Below are positions 8,546-19,616 of a stretch of 64,000 nt of DNA, in pieces. How positions within the stretch are numbered: the first letter of the stretch is position 1; every line of letters starts with the position of its first letter. The DNA lies in NCBI RefSeq assembly GCF_002902905.1, contig NZ_CP026124.1:496001-560000 (forward strand), in the 5' to 3' direction. The DNA comes from Achromobacter sp. AONIH1. GTDB taxonomy: Bacteria; Pseudomonadota; Gammaproteobacteria; Burkholderiales; Burkholderiaceae_B. The notes under the pieces are model-generated. The model was not told where the DNA came from and ran no database searches. It saw only the letters and a program-made list of their open reading frames with translations. The position numbers were made by a program, and so were the translations under genes.

Positions 8546-9628
8546 TCAGACGTCGTCGCCCAGCGCCGCCAGCTGCTCGGCCTGGTGTTCGGCGATCAGC
8601 GCGCCGGTCAGTTCTTCCAGGTCGCCTTCCATGATCTGCTGCAGCTTGTACAGCGTCAGGTTGATGCGATGGTCGGTCACGCGGCCCTGCGGGAAGTTGT
8701 AGGTGCGGATGCGCTCGGAGCGGTCGCCCGAGCCGATCAGGCTCTTGCGCTCGGCCGCTTCCTTGCTCTGGCGCTCGCGGGTTTCTTTGTCCTTCAGGCG
8801 CGCGGCCAGCACCTGCATGGCCTTGTCCTTGTTGCGGTGCTGCGAGCGGTCGTCCTGGCATTCCACCACCAGCCCGGTCGGCAGGTGGGTAATGCGCACG
8901 GCCGAATCGGTCTTGTTGATGTGCTGCCCGCCGGCGCCGCTGGCGCGGAAGGTGTCGATGCGCAGGTCGCTGGGGTTGATGACGATCTCGGACACCTCGT
9001 CGGCCTCGGCCATGATGGCCACCGTGCAGGCCGAGGTGTGGATGCGGCCCTGCGCCTCGGTGGCGGGCACGCGCTGCACGCGGTGCGCGCCGGACTCGAA
9101 CTTGAGTCGGCCGTAGGCGCCGTCGCCGTCGATGCGCGCGATCACTTCCTTGTAGCCCCCCAGCTCGGACGGGCTTTCCGACATCAGCTCGACGCGCCAG
9201 CCGCGCTGCTCGGCATAGCGCGTGTACATGCGCAGCAGGTCGCCCGAGAACAGCGCGCTCTCGTCGCCGCCGGTGCCGGCGCGGATTTCCAGGAACAGGC
9301 TGCGGCCGTCATTGGGATCGCGCGGCAACAGCAGCAGCTGCAGCGCGCCTTCCAGTTCCTCGATCTTGCCCCGGCTGGCCTTGATCTCTTCCTCGGCCAT
9401 GGCCTTCATGTCGGGATCGGACAGCATCTCCTGCGCGGTGGCGAGATCTTCCTCGCTGCGCACGAAGGCATTGAAGGCCTCGACCACGGGCTCCAGCTCG
9501 GCGCGCTCGCGCGAGAGCTTGCGGAAGCGGTCCATGTCGGACGCGGTGTCCGGTTCGGCAAGCATGGCGTCGACCTCGATGAGGCGATGGCACAGATGCT
9601 CCAGCCGGCTGCGCATGGATGATTTCAT
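8546..9628 (-). CDS. prfA: Peptide chain release factor 1
   Basis: RF1 recognises UAA and UAG stop codons and triggers release of the finished protein. The 360-residue length is standard. The anticodon tripeptide PAT (188-190) marks RF1 rather than RF2, and [11 protein letters not shown] carries the GGQ (233-235) that acts in the peptidyl-transferase centre and is methylated by PrmC. The start [12 protein letters not shown] was taken; sequence upstream in the same frame is Pro/Arg-rich noise. It is the second gene of hemA-prfA-prmC. RF1 is also the factor that would act on the TAG inside the autotransporter gene at 12095. Confidence 0.96.
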   Translation of the reverse strand: MKSSMRSRLEHLCHRLIEVDAMLAEPDTASDMDRFRKLSRERAELEPVVEAFNAFVRSEEDLATAQEMLSDPDMKAMAEEEIKASRGKIEELEGALQLLLLPRDPNDGRSLFLEIRAGTGGDESALFSGDLLRMYTRYAEQRGWRVELMSESPSELGGYKEVIARIDGDGAYGRLKFESGAHRVQRVPATEAQGRIHTSACTVAIMAEADEVSEIVINPSDLRIDTFRASGAGGQHINKTDSAVRITHLPTGLVVECQDDRSQHRNKDKAMQVLAARLKDKETRERQSKEAAERKSLIGSGDRSERIRTYNFPQGRVTDHRINLTLYKLQQIMEGDLEELTGALIAEHQAEQLAALGDDV

Positions 9629-9716
9629 GATGGGCGGTACTCGAATGGGGGAAAGCGGATGGCGGGCGTGCGGCAACGCGGACGCCCGCCGCGAGGCGGG
9701 ACGCGGGCCAGCGCCG

Positions 9717-10991
9717 CTAACGGCGGGAGTCGCGGCCGGGGAACAGGCGCGGCATCCAGGCAAGCAGCTGCTTGCGGTCCTCGCCTTCGCTGCGGTTCAG
9801 CGCGGCCAGCGGGCCATGCAGGTATTTCTGGGTCAGGCCGTGGGCCAGCTGCTCCAGCACGGCCTCGGGCGATTCGCCGCGCGCCAGCATGCGGCGCGCG
9901 CGCTCCAGCTCGGCGGCGCGCACGTCCTCGGCGGCCTGGTGCAGGTCGCGGATGACGGGCACCACTTCGCGGGATTGCATCCAGTGCATGAAGCCCTGGA
10001 CGCGGGTTTCGATGATGGCTTCGGCCTGCACCACGGCCGCGCGGCGCGCGTCGGTGCCGGTCTGCACCAGGCGGCCCAGGTCGTCCACCGAATACAGGTA
10101 GACGTCGTCCAGGCGGCCGACTTCCGGTTCGATATCGCGCGGCACGGCCAGGTCGATCATGACCATCGGGCGGTGGCGGCGTAGCCGCGTGGCCCGCTCC
10201 ACCATCCCCAGCCCGAGGATGGGCAGGGAGCTGGCCGTACAGGACACGATCACATCGAATTCGGACAAGCGGTCGGTCAGGTCCGACAGCTTCATGGTGC
10301 TGGCCGAGAAACGATTGGCCAGCAGCTCGGCGCGCTCGGCCGTGCGATTGGCCACGACCATGCTGCGCGGGCGTTGCGCGGCGAAGTGCGTGGCGCAGAG
10401 TTCGATCATCTCGCCGGCGCCGATGAACAGCGTGCGGGCCTGGCCCAGGTCGCCGAACACGCGCTCGGCCAGGCGCACGGCGGCCGCGGCCATGGACACG
10501 GACTGCGCGCCGATGGCGGTCTGCGACCGCACTTCCTTGGCCACCGAGAAGGTGCGCTGGAACATCTGGTGCAGCAGCGTGCCGAGCGAACCGGCCTCGC
10601 CGGCCGCGCGCACGGCGTCCTTCATCTGGCCCACGATCTGGGTCTCGCCCAACACCATGGAATCCAGGCCGCTGGCCACGCGGAAGGCGTGACGCACGGC
10701 GTCGTCCTGGTGATGGCGGTAGAGGTGCGGGCGCAGGGTGCCGGCGTCGAGCCGGTTGTAGTCGGCCAGCCAGGCCGGCAGTTGCTCGGCCACATGGCCG
10801 TCGGCCGCGCAATAGATCTCGGTGCGGTTACAGGTCGAGAGGATGGCGGCTTCGCGGACCGAGCCGCCGAAGGCCGAGCGCAATCCGTCCAGCGCGGGCC
10901 TGACCAGATCGACGGGCATGGACACGCGTTCGCGAACCGAGACCGGCGCGGACGTGTGATTCAGACCGAAGGCAAGGACAGCTACCGACAT
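9717..10991 (-). CDS. hemA: Glutamyl-tRNA reductase
   Basis: HemA reduces glutamyl-tRNA(Glu) to glutamate-1-semialdehyde, the first step of tetrapyrrole synthesis by the C5 route. The 424-residue protein has the catalytic Cys54 in [24 protein letters not shown] at the start, the NADPH-binding [13 protein letters not shown], and the C-terminal dimerisation helices. It is the first gene of the leftward hemA-prfA-prmC run. A perfect TATAAT lies about 60 bases upstream of the ATG on the same strand. The siroheme of sulfite reductase (958-2694) depends on this pathway. Confidence 0.96.
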   Translation of the reverse strand: MSVAVLAFGLNHTSAPVSVRERVSMPVDLVRPALDGLRSAFGGSVREAAILSTCNRTEIYCAADGHVAEQLPAWLADYNRLDAGTLRPHLYRHHQDDAVRHAFRVASGLDSMVLGETQIVGQMKDAVRAAGEAGSLGTLLHQMFQRTFSVAKEVRSQTAIGAQSVSMAAAAVRLAERVFGDLGQARTLFIGAGEMIELCATHFAAQRPRSMVVANRTAERAELLANRFSASTMKLSDLTDRLSEFDVIVSCTASSLPILGLGMVERATRLRRHRPMVMIDLAVPRDIEPEVGRLDDVYLYSVDDLGRLVQTGTDARRAAVVQAEAIIETRVQGFMHWMQSREVVPVIRDLHQAAEDVRAAELERARRMLARGESPEAVLEQLAHGLTQKYLHGPLAALNRSEGEDRKQLLAWMPRLFPGRDSRR

Positions 10992-11050
10992 GTGGGAAGG
11001 ATGGGCGGGCCGCCCTGTACTTGTGAATATGTAACAGCAGACCGTTAAAG

Positions 11051-11056
11051 ATTATA
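11051..11056 (-). promoter_or_regulatory. Probable hemA -10 element
   Basis: Read on the minus strand, this is a perfect TATAAT in an otherwise GC-rich stretch, about 60 bases upstream of the hemA ATG. A convincing -35 hexamer was not seen at 16-18 bases, so the call rests on the -10 match and position. With the tRNA promoter at 11272-11301 it is the only signal recognised in the 320-base gap between hemA and the tRNA. Confidence 0.5.
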
Positions 11057-11271
11057 CCTCCGCGGCTTATCCACGGACCACGGCGACGGCCAGGCGCGAC
11101 GCTGGGTCGCACCTGGAGCGCACACGGGTCGCACGCGGGCATGCCCTGCTTCCAACAAGCGCGACGTCGGCCGAGGAGATACCGGCGTCGGCACTGCACA
11201 TCGACATGCAAGCCGGCATCGGCATGCGCCGGGCCGGGTCCGCCAACTTTTTCAAACTTTTTTCGCGCTGA

Positions 11272-11301
11272 CTGGCACAAGTCCAAAAAATTGTGTATAG
11301 T
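11272..11301 (+). promoter_or_regulatory. Probable tRNA-Phe promoter
   Basis: A -35-like CTGGCA (11272-11277, 4 of 6 to consensus) and a -10-like TATAGT (11296-11301, 5 of 6) are separated by 18 bases. The tRNA starts 13 bases after the -10 box, a usual distance for a short leader. Confidence 0.55.
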
Positions 11302-11314
11302 TGCGGACTTCGTT

Positions 11315-11390
11315 GGCCTGGTAGCTCAGTTGGTAGAGCAGCGGATTGAAAATCCGCGTGTCGGTGGTTCGATTCCGCCCCAGGCCACCA
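11315..11390 (+). tRNA. tRNA-Phe (anticodon GAA)
   Basis: The 76-base gene folds as a complete cloverleaf. The acceptor arms are GGCCTGG and CCAGGCC, the D loop has AGTTGGTAG, the anticodon stem-loop GCGGATTGAAAATCCGC carries GAA at 11348-11350, and the T arm has GGTTCGATTCC. The 3' CCA is encoded. It reads Phe codons UUC and UUU. A long hairpin follows after 11 bases. No integrase or repeat of its 3' end was noticed, so it does not look like an occupied attachment site. Confidence 0.97.
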
Positions 11391-11401
11391 AGAGATTCAA
11401 T

Positions 11402-11433
11402 AAGAAGGCCAGCTCCGATGAGCTGGCCTTCTT
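11402..11433. terminator. Long perfect hairpin between tRNA-Phe and the autotransporter gene
   Basis: A 14-base perfect stem (AAGAAGGCCAGCTC, 11402-11415, with its complement at 11420-11433) closes a CGAT loop. The outer arm ends TTCTT, giving a short T-rich tail on either strand. It lies 11 bases after the tRNA and 136 bases after the stop of the leftward autotransporter gene, so it probably terminates both. Confidence 0.75.
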
Positions 11434-11569
11434 GCATTGCGGCGTTGATACGCACTCGATATGCGGGCTGCGCGGTCCGAGCCATGCCGAGCCGAGTCCC
11501 GACAGGCAACCCCATCTCGATCCCGTGGTTCCTGACCCAGGGCGGGATCGGAGCCGGATCGAACTCAGA

Positions 11570-14500
11570 TCAAAACCGGATGCCAAGACTGGCCTTGACG
11601 CCATGATCTCGCGCCGATGATCCGATCATCCCCGAATACGCCAGGCCCAGCGCGGCCCCCCGGCCCAGCGTCACATCCATGCCGGCCTCGATCAACGCGG
11701 CATTCCTCGCGATCGGCACGCCGGCCGCCGTGAACGCGTCGCCCCCCGCAAATCGCTGTGCCGATGCCGGCGTCGTATCTCCCAGCGCATGGCGCCAGCC
11801 CACCGACGCGCGCGCGGTCGCGGCCGCGCGGCCCAGCGTGAACGCGCCCGATGCGCGCAAGCCCAGGGTCGTGTAGCCCACGCCGGTATCCTGTCCTCGC
11901 GCGCGCAGCGCCGCCGCGCCGCCCCGCTCGTCGATCCTTCCGGTTCGCAGATTCACATAGGCCGCGCTGACGAAAGGCTCGACGGCCGCCACCGCCGTGT
12001 CGATGCGATAGCCCAGGTCCCCGAAGACCTGGGTCGTGCCCGCGCGGTAGTCCGCCTTCAGCGCATCCGCGTACCCGGCGAACGCCACCGGACGCTACAC
12101 GCGCAGCGCATGCCAGGCATGGGCCGCGCCCAGGCGCAGGCCCAGCCGGCCCCATTGCGCGCCGCCATACAGCCCCAGATGGAAGTTGTCGCTGGATCCC
12201 GAGGCATTGCCGACATCGAAGCGGGTCCGGCTGTAGCCGGCCAGCGCACCGGCGCGCCAGTGCTGCGACAGGCGCGCATCGGTCCCGAGCAGGAAGCCGC
12301 CGGTCGAATGATTGAGCCTGGCGGCGTTGCCATCGCTGCCTGCCCTGCCCCAGGCGCCGAAGCCGCGACTCCAGACCGCCTTGCCGTCCGGCCCCTCCTG
12401 CGTCGCCTCTGCCTGCCGCCCGTGCAGGGTCATCGATTCGGTCGACACCCCCGCGCCGCCCCAGGCAGCGCGCAACCGGTCCGTGACGGCCTCGCGGACA
12501 TGGCGGCTGTCCTCGATCAGCGCGGTCCTGGCGCTGGCCAGGATCTCGCCGGACAGCTGGTCGAAGGCGCCGCGCGCGGCGACGGCGGTCGGCAGCTGGA
12601 CCACTGCGTCATAGACAGGATTGGCCGCATTGACCCCGATACGCTCGATGGCACGCGCCACGGCGGCCTGGTTGCGCGTGCAGGCCGCGTCGACAAAGGA
12701 AACGTCGTTGCGCGCCAGGTTCAGATAGGCGTTGTTCGCGTCGTAGCTCAGCGTCGGATCCAGGAAGGCGTAGCGCGACGCGACACCCTCGAACGTGCCC
12801 GACAGGCCCTGGTCCGCCGTCAGGATCGTGTAGGTCGAACGCAGCGCATAACTGCCGGCGTTGCCGACCAGCGCCACCGAGCCGCCGTTGAGCGTGGCCT
12901 TGCCGGTGACGCGCGTAAGATCCGATGCCTTGCCCGCCGGATCGACCTCGACCTCATAGCGGCCCCCCCGGGCGACGACAAGATCGCCATTGACCGTGAG
13001 CGTGCCGATCGAATTGCCGGGCGCAAGCGTGCCGCCCGGCTCGACCGTCACGACCGAACCAGCGCCTGAACCGACCGTGCCATGTCCGCCCAGTCGCGCC
13101 CCGTCCTGCACCGACACCGAACCGCCCAGCACGGCAGCGGCGCGCGCCGCGTCCGCGCCCACGATCAACGATCCAGCCGATACCACGGTGCTGCCCGTGA
13201 AGGCCACGCTGTTGCCCGCCTGGATCAGCGCGCCCGCGCCGCGCTTGATCAGGCTGCCCCCGCCCGACAGCGCGCCGCCATAGGTGGCATCCACGGTCTG
13301 GTCCAGGATGAGCGTCGCGCCCGGGCTGATAGCGGCGTTGCCGCTGAACCGCTCGGCCGCGCTGGACAGCGCGCCGGCCTGCACCGACCAGTCGAGTGCG
13401 GACGCGCCGGTCAGCGTCAGCGTGCCACCACCCTGCTTGACCATCCGTCCATTGACGCCGCCCAGGCCGCCGATCGCACCGGCGTAACCGCCATCGGCCG
13501 CCTGGTTGAACACCACCGTGGCGGCATTGCCGATGTCGCCCGAGAGCGAAGCCGTGTTGCCGATCAGCGTGCCGGCCAGGACCCGCGTATTGCCATAGGC
13601 GTTGCCGGCGCGGTCGAGCCGCAATGCGCCGGCGCCGGACTTGATCAGGTCGCCCGTCCCGGCCATCGCGCCGATCAGACCAAGCTCGGTGTTGGCCGCC
13701 ACATCGAACTGCCCGGCACCCGCCAGCGTTACGGTCCGGCCAGAATCGAAACTGGCCGTCGTCGCCAGCGTGCCGCCGTTCAAGGTCAGGCCGCCGCTGC
13801 CCGCGCCAAGATTGGCATCGCGCGACACCTGCAGGATCCCGCCCGTGACCGTGGTGCCGCCGCGATAGGTGTTCGCGCCGCTCAGCCGCAAGGTGCCCGC
13901 GCCCGTCTTGACCAGGCCCAGCGCGCCCGCGCCGCCGTCCTGGATGAGTCCCGAGAAGGACGAGTTGGCCAGCAGCGAGGAATCGACCGTCAGCACGCTG
14001 TCGGCCGCGCCGTCATTGGTGATGATTCCCGCCCCGGCCGCCTCGCTGTTGATTCGGCCGACCACCGTGCTGTGACCGTTCAGGCGGAGTATGCCGCCGG
14101 GCGCGGGTCCGCCGAACAGATCGAAACGCACGTCCACCCGGTTCGTCAGCGCGTTGTCGCTCTGCACATCCAGCACGCTGCTGTTGGAGAAGTACTTCAC
14201 GCCCGCGCCGACCGCGCCGGCGACCGAGGCATTGAGACGGCTGCTGCCGAAGAAATCCTGGGTGCCGCCGCTGATGGCGCCGGCAACCTGGGCATTGAGC
14301 TGGCTCGTGCCGTAAAAGGTCTGGAAGCCTCCGCTGACGGCCCCGGATACGGTGGCATTGAGCACGCTGCTGCCGTTGAAGAACTGCTCCCCTCCGTTCA
14401 GGGCCCTGCCCGCCGATGCATTGAGAATGCTATCCGCAGCGAATTCCTGAGTACCGCCGCTGACCGCGCTGGTGGCTGTCGCGTTCAGCGTGGCGCTGCC

Positions 14501-14947
14501 ATAGAAGTACTGATTTCCCCGACTGATGGCATCGCCCGCCGAGGCATTCAGCATGCTGGTATCGCTGAACGTCTGCTCGCCGCCGCCGATCGCATTGGCG
14601 GCCGTCACGTTCAGCGCGCTGCTGTCGTAGAACTCCTGCTCTCCCCCGCTGATGCCGCCGCCAACCGAGGCGTTCAGCACGCTGCTCTCTTGGAACGTCT
14701 GCCGGCCTCCGCTGACCGCGTTGGCGGTCGCCGCGTTCAACGCGCTGTTGTCGCGGAAGGACTGATTGCCGCTGGAAAAAGGCCCTCCCGTCGCGTCGTT
14801 TCCCGTATAGGTCTGCGCGCGCGCCTGCGGCTCGAAGAATGGGCTTGCCAGCATCGTGATCAGCGCCGCAGCGCTCCCAAGTGAGAATTGACTGCGCCGA
14901 CGCGGGCAGGCGGCCGTGGCCGCCGAGGCAAGGTTGCGGCTGTTCAT
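11570..14947 (-). pseudogene. Autotransporter adhesin-like protein interrupted by one in-frame TAG
   Basis: The frame codes for 1125 residues if the TAG at 12095-12097 (codon 951) is ignored. An extended signal peptide (residues 1-44, ending QARA|QTY) is followed by nine 21-residue repeats (68-256), then a beta-helix passenger with a PATR-type motif (GAGTLRLSGANTYRGGTT, near 350). A C-terminal 12-strand beta-barrel starts near residue 850 and ends in GIRF, the usual terminal aromatic. The stop falls within the barrel (HALRV, stop, RPVAFAGYADAL); codons on both sides are in the same frame and still look like barrel sequence. The first part alone (950 residues) lacks about 170 barrel residues and should not insert in the outer membrane. 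It is therefore a recent nonsense mutant, a sequencing error, or a readthrough gene. Confidence 0.75.
14180..14746 (-). repeat. Nine tandem 63-bp (21-residue) repeats in the autotransporter passenger
   Basis: Residues 68-256 of the protein are nine in-register copies of a 21-residue unit, roughly S-x-LNA-x5-A-(V/I)-SGG-x-Q-x-F-x2-(S/T). Conserved LN, SGG, Q and F recur every 21 residues, and a degenerate tenth unit (SVLDVQSDNAL) follows. The spacing suits one beta-helix coil per repeat, so copy number would set stalk length. The DNA copies differ at many third positions, so they are old rather than newly duplicated. Confidence 0.85.
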
Positions 14948-15138
14948 GACGCGATTCCTTTATGCCGGCCAAATGGCATGGCGAAGCGCCATGTCCCCCC
15001 AATGCGGCGGCCTCGAAAAGGCGTCCCGCCCGGCATGGATATCATGCTTGCAAGGACGGAACCGGCGCGTCAATACAGCCCCGATCCACTGAACATCCTG
15101 GACGGACGAACGAACAAGGATTTTTAATTTACACGGGG

Positions 15139-17109
15139 ATGCGCCGCCGCCGGCTGGGTATGCTGTGGCCGTGGCGGGTCGATCCGCTCCTTGAATGGAA
15201 ATCGAGAGCGGCGATCATGCGCGCAGGCAATGGCTACCGAAGCTGGCTTCCTGGCGAGACCGCGCATGCGCGCGCCGGAGAATGCCTGAGCCGCGCGGGC
15301 ACGCTGTTGCCGAGCCTGTCCGCCGAGACGGCCATGACGGAACTGATCGCCCATCTGGGTCGGACGCTGCGGGCCGACCGCTGCCGGATGTTCGAGTACG
15401 ACGGCGATCTGCTCCGTTTCCGCAACAGCCATGAATGGTGCGCGCTCGGCGTCGGTTCGCATCTCGCGGATCTGCAGGACACGCCCGTCGCGATCATCGC
15501 CTGGCTGCATCGCGACCTGCTCGCGGGCAGGACGGTGATGATCGACGACGTCGCCGCGCTGCCCGCCCCCGCGCGCGCATTCAAGCGCGAACTGCTGCGC
15601 CTACAGGTCAAGAGCATGCTCAGCGCGCCCATCTTCCAGGCCGGGCGACTGCGGGCCTGCCTGGCGCTGGACGCCGTGCGGGCGCCACGCGCGTGGCGGG
15701 ACGACGAGGCGGCCCTGCTGGACTTGTGCGCGCGCCTGATCGGCGCCGCGCGCTATCAGGGCCAGGCGCCCGCCCGCGACGTCGCCGATCGCGGCGCGAA
15801 AGCGCCGTTGCTGTACCTGGACACGGGGGCGGGCAGGATCCGGGGCGTGCCGCTGCGGGCCATCGTCGCGGTCCGGTCGATGCGCAACGCGACGCGTCTC
15901 TGGATCGACGACGGCAGCGTGGAGCTCGACCGGCGTCCGCTGCATGTCTGGCGCACGCTATTGCCGCAGGCATCATTTCCCAGCATTCATCGCACGGCCA
16001 TCGTCAACCTGTCTCATGTCGCCGCGCTGGACAAGCACGCCGGCGCGGGTTTTCACTGGCAGCTGCGCCTGCGCGGCGTCGCCGAGCCCTGGCCCGTGTC
16101 CCGGCCGCATCACAGGACGCTGACCGACTGGGATGGTAAAGACCTACTGTGCTTCAGGCGCGGACAGGGCCTCCCGGACATGCTCGACGAACAAGGACAC
16201 CACGCGCGGCACATGCGGCGTATAGGGCCTGACCGCGTACAGCCGGTCGGCGAAGTCGCCTTCCACCCGCCAATCGCCCAGCACCTCGACCAATGTCCCG
16301 TCGCGCAGCGCCGGACCCGCGCTGAAATCGGGCAGCAGCGCGATGCCGACGGAACCCAATGCGGCCTCTCGCAATACCTCGCTGTTGTTGGCCGCGAAGC
16401 TGCCCCGGACCGGCACCTGCACGCGCTCGTCCGCCCCCGGACGCCGGAACGCCCAGGCCGCCGCGCCCGAGCGCCGCAGGTAATGGATGCAGTCGTGCCG
16501 CTCCAGATCCGCCGGCACGGCGGGCATGCCGTGCTCGGCCAGGTACCGAGGCGTGGCGACCAGCACCGAACGTATCTCGCCGATCAGCGAAGCCACATGC
16601 GTGTCGGGCACCTCGGCCACGTGCCGGATCGCCAGGTCGAAACCCTCGGTGGCCAGCGCGGCCAGCCGGTCGCTCAGGTCCAGCTGGATCTGCACGTCCG
16701 GGTAGCGCTTGAGGAACGCCGGAATCAGCGGCGCGATGACCTGCCGCCCCAGCGCCACCGGCGCCGTCATGGCCAGCACGCCCCGGGGCCCGGCCGACAG
16801 GTCCTTCACGGCCGAGTAGCCCGCCTCGATGCGCTGGAACGCGGCGGCGGTCTGCTCGACCAGGTGCGCGCCCGCCTCTGTCAGGCTGACGCCGCGCGTG
16901 GTGCGCCGCACCAGCGGCAGCCCGACGGCCTTTTCCAGCTCGGCGATGCGCTGGCTGACCGAGGCCTTGCTGAGCTGCAGACGCAGGGCGGCCGCCGTGA
17001 AGCTGCCGGTCTCGGCCAGGATGCCCAGGCAGTGGATGTGCGACCACAGGTCTTCCAATCGTCTTGCTCGTTCCATGCGCATTCCGTTGTGCAGAATTCC
17101 AAACACTGA
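15139..17109 (+). CDS. GAF-LytTR transcriptional regulator with unexplained 3' extension
   Basis: The recognisable protein covers about residues 1-330. A GAF-type sensor lies around 55-205 ([49 protein letters not shown]), then a LytTR DNA-binding domain at 224-330 ([47 protein letters not shown]). After DWDG, at about 16138, homology-like sequence ends, yet the frame stays open for another 970 bases across the opposite strand of the LysR gene. A TAA in another frame at 16137-16139 would give a natural end next to the convergent LysR stop (16144), so a small indel near 16100-16139 is likely. Starts at 15139, 15160 and 15217 are all possible. It is divergent from the autotransporter and could control it. 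Confidence 0.6.
   Translation: MRRRRLGMLWPWRVDPLLEWKSRAAIMRAGNGYRSWLPGETAHARAGECLSRAGTLLPSLSAETAMTELIAHLGRTLRADRCRMFEYDGDLLRFRNSHEWCALGVGSHLADLQDTPVAIIAWLHRDLLAGRTVMIDDVAALPAPARAFKRELLRLQVKSMLSAPIFQAGRLRACLALDAVRAPRAWRDDEAALLDLCARLIGAARYQGQAPARDVADRGAKAPLLYLDTGAGRIRGVPLRAIVAVRSMRNATRLWIDDGSVELDRRPLHVWRTLLPQASFPSIHRTAIVNLSHVAALDKHAGAGFHWQLRLRGVAEPWPVSRPHHRTLTDWDGKDLLCFRRGQGLPDMLDEQGHHARHMRRIGPDRVQPVGEVAFHPPIAQHLDQCPVAQRRTRAEIGQQRDADGTQCGLSQYLAVVGREAAPDRHLHALVRPRTPERPGRRARAPQVMDAVVPLQIRRHGGHAVLGQVPRRGDQHRTYLADQRSHMRVGHLGHVPDRQVETLGGQRGQPVAQVQLDLHVRVALEERRNQRRDDLPPQRHRRRHGQHAPGPGRQVLHGRVARLDALERGGGLLDQVRARLCQADAARGAPHQRQPDGLFQLGDALADRGLAELQTQGGRREAAGLGQDAQAVDVRPQVFQSSCSFHAHSVVQNSKH
16144..17076 (-). 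CDS. LysR-family transcriptional regulator
   Basis: The 310-residue protein has an N-terminal winged helix ([20 protein letters not shown], then [39 protein letters not shown] across adjoining stretches) and the LysR_substrate domain ([45 protein letters not shown]). The start [11 protein letters not shown] was preferred over MRMERAR two codons earlier because ACGGA sits at a better distance. It is divergent from mmsA with a 118-base gap, so mmsA is the likely target. Confidence 0.9.
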   Translation of the reverse strand: MERARRLEDLWSHIHCLGILAETGSFTAAALRLQLSKASVSQRIAELEKAVGLPLVRRTTRGVSLTEAGAHLVEQTAAAFQRIEAGYSAVKDLSAGPRGVLAMTAPVALGRQVIAPLIPAFLKRYPDVQIQLDLSDRLAALATEGFDLAIRHVAEVPDTHVASLIGEIRSVLVATPRYLAEHGMPAVPADLERHDCIHYLRRSGAAAWAFRRPGADERVQVPVRGSFAANNSEVLREAALGSVGIALLPDFSAGPALRDGTLVEVLGDWRVEGDFADRLYAVRPYTPHVPRVVSLFVEHVREALSAPEAQ

Positions 17110-17194
17110 TTCCAGCGTATCGGTCTCGACGGCCGCGACGCGTTCAGCGACATTGCGGGCTGGTCCAGCCATTCCCCAACTCCAGGAGCACAGC

Positions 17195-18703
<1,509 letters not shown>

Positions 18704-18714
18704 GCCTCGTGCGC

Positions 18715-18736
18715 GGGCGGCGCGATGCCGCCGCCC
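18715..18736. terminator. Weak hairpin between mmsA and the TauE gene
   Basis: GGGCGGC (18715-18721) pairs with GCCGCCC (18730-18736) in the short convergent gap. No T-run follows on either strand, so if it ends transcription it would not be a classic intrinsic terminator. Confidence 0.3.
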
Positions 18737-18797
18737 GTGCCCCAAACCACGGACATGACGGCATGCCGGACGCGGCGACCGCGCCATGCCAGCGCCA

Positions 18798-19547
18798 TCA
18801 CGCCGGCGACATCCACCCGCGATAGATCGCCCCCGCGCCAGCCACCGCCAGCAGCAGGAAGATGAACCGCTGCAAGCGGGCCGGCGCCACCCGCGTCCTG
18901 AGGCGCGATCCGGCGTACAGCCCGGCCAGCGCCACGGGCAGCAGCAAGGCAGCGCTCTTCAGCATGGCCGGCTGCGTATACAGCCCGGCAGCGGCGAAGG
19001 CCCCGGCGCGGACGACGCCGCTGGCCAGGATGACGACCGAAATCGTGGCGCGGAACGCGTCCAGCGCGGCGATGCGGCGCGACAGGTAGATGGTGTAGAT
19101 CGGCCCGCCCGTGCCGAACAGCGCGCTGAACACGCCACCGAACACGCCGAACGGCAGCGCCCAGGGCGTGGGCAGCGGTTCCTGGCTGGCGCCCCGCCCG
19201 CCCTTCAGGCCGCGCGCGCAGACCGTCAGCACGAAGCAGCCCAGCACGATCAGCGGCCAGCGCGCGCCGGCATTGCGCAGCAGCGTCACGCCCAGGAAGA
19301 TGCCCAGCAGCATCCACGGAAACAGCCGCGCCAGTTCCACGCGCGACACCTGCCGCCAGTTCCGGCCGCCGACCAGCGCCGTGCAGGCCAGGTCGAACAG
19401 CACAACCAGCGGCACGGCGAAGGACAAGGGCATGAACTGCGCCAGAATGGGCACGGCGACCATGGCGGCGCCGAATCCCGTCATGCCGAATACCACATAC
19501 GCGATGAAGACGACGGGCGCGGCCAGGGCGATGAGGTCGGCGGGCAT
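18798..19547 (-). CDS. TauE/SafE-family sulfite/organic anion exporter
   Basis: The 249-residue inner-membrane protein has about eight hydrophobic segments in two halves. It shows the family's glycine-rich openings: VVFGMTGFGAAMVAVPIL near residue 18 and FGVFGGVFSALFGTGGPIYT near 133. TauE/SafE proteins export or import small anions such as sulfite or sulfoacetate. It is the last gene of the minus-strand series that begins at 27393, after the Bug protein, so it may move a substrate or product of that pathway; the exact ligand is unknown. Confidence 0.85.
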   Translation of the reverse strand: MPADLIALAAPVVFIAYVVFGMTGFGAAMVAVPILAQFMPLSFAVPLVVLFDLACTALVGGRNWRQVSRVELARLFPWMLLGIFLGVTLLRNAGARWPLIVLGCFVLTVCARGLKGGRGASQEPLPTPWALPFGVFGGVFSALFGTGGPIYTIYLSRRIAALDAFRATISVVILASGVVRAGAFAAAGLYTQPAMLKSAALLLPVALAGLYAGSRLRTRVAPARLQRFIFLLLAVAGAGAIYRGWMSPA

Positions 19548-19616
19548 GTCGCGATCTGCCTACATAAAAGTGAAAGGGCATGGCGCGCGCTAGCCATCAG
19601 GACGGCGCGCGGCGTT

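Noticed and set aside
11315..11433. tRNA-Phe as attachment site of a genomic island
   Set aside because: No integrase and no repeat of the tRNA 3' end seen downstream; the hairpin is a terminator.
14180..14746. CRISPR array in the repeated region
   Set aside because: Repeats are contiguous 63-base coding units without spacers and code for a regular protein repeat.
13082..14884. 600-codon plus-strand frame opposite the autotransporter
   Set aside because: A composition artefact; its repeats simply reflect the 63-base repeats of the real gene.
16829..17194. N-terminal extension of mmsA
   Set aside because: Ser/Arg-rich antisense of LysR; AGGAG and homology place the start at 17195.
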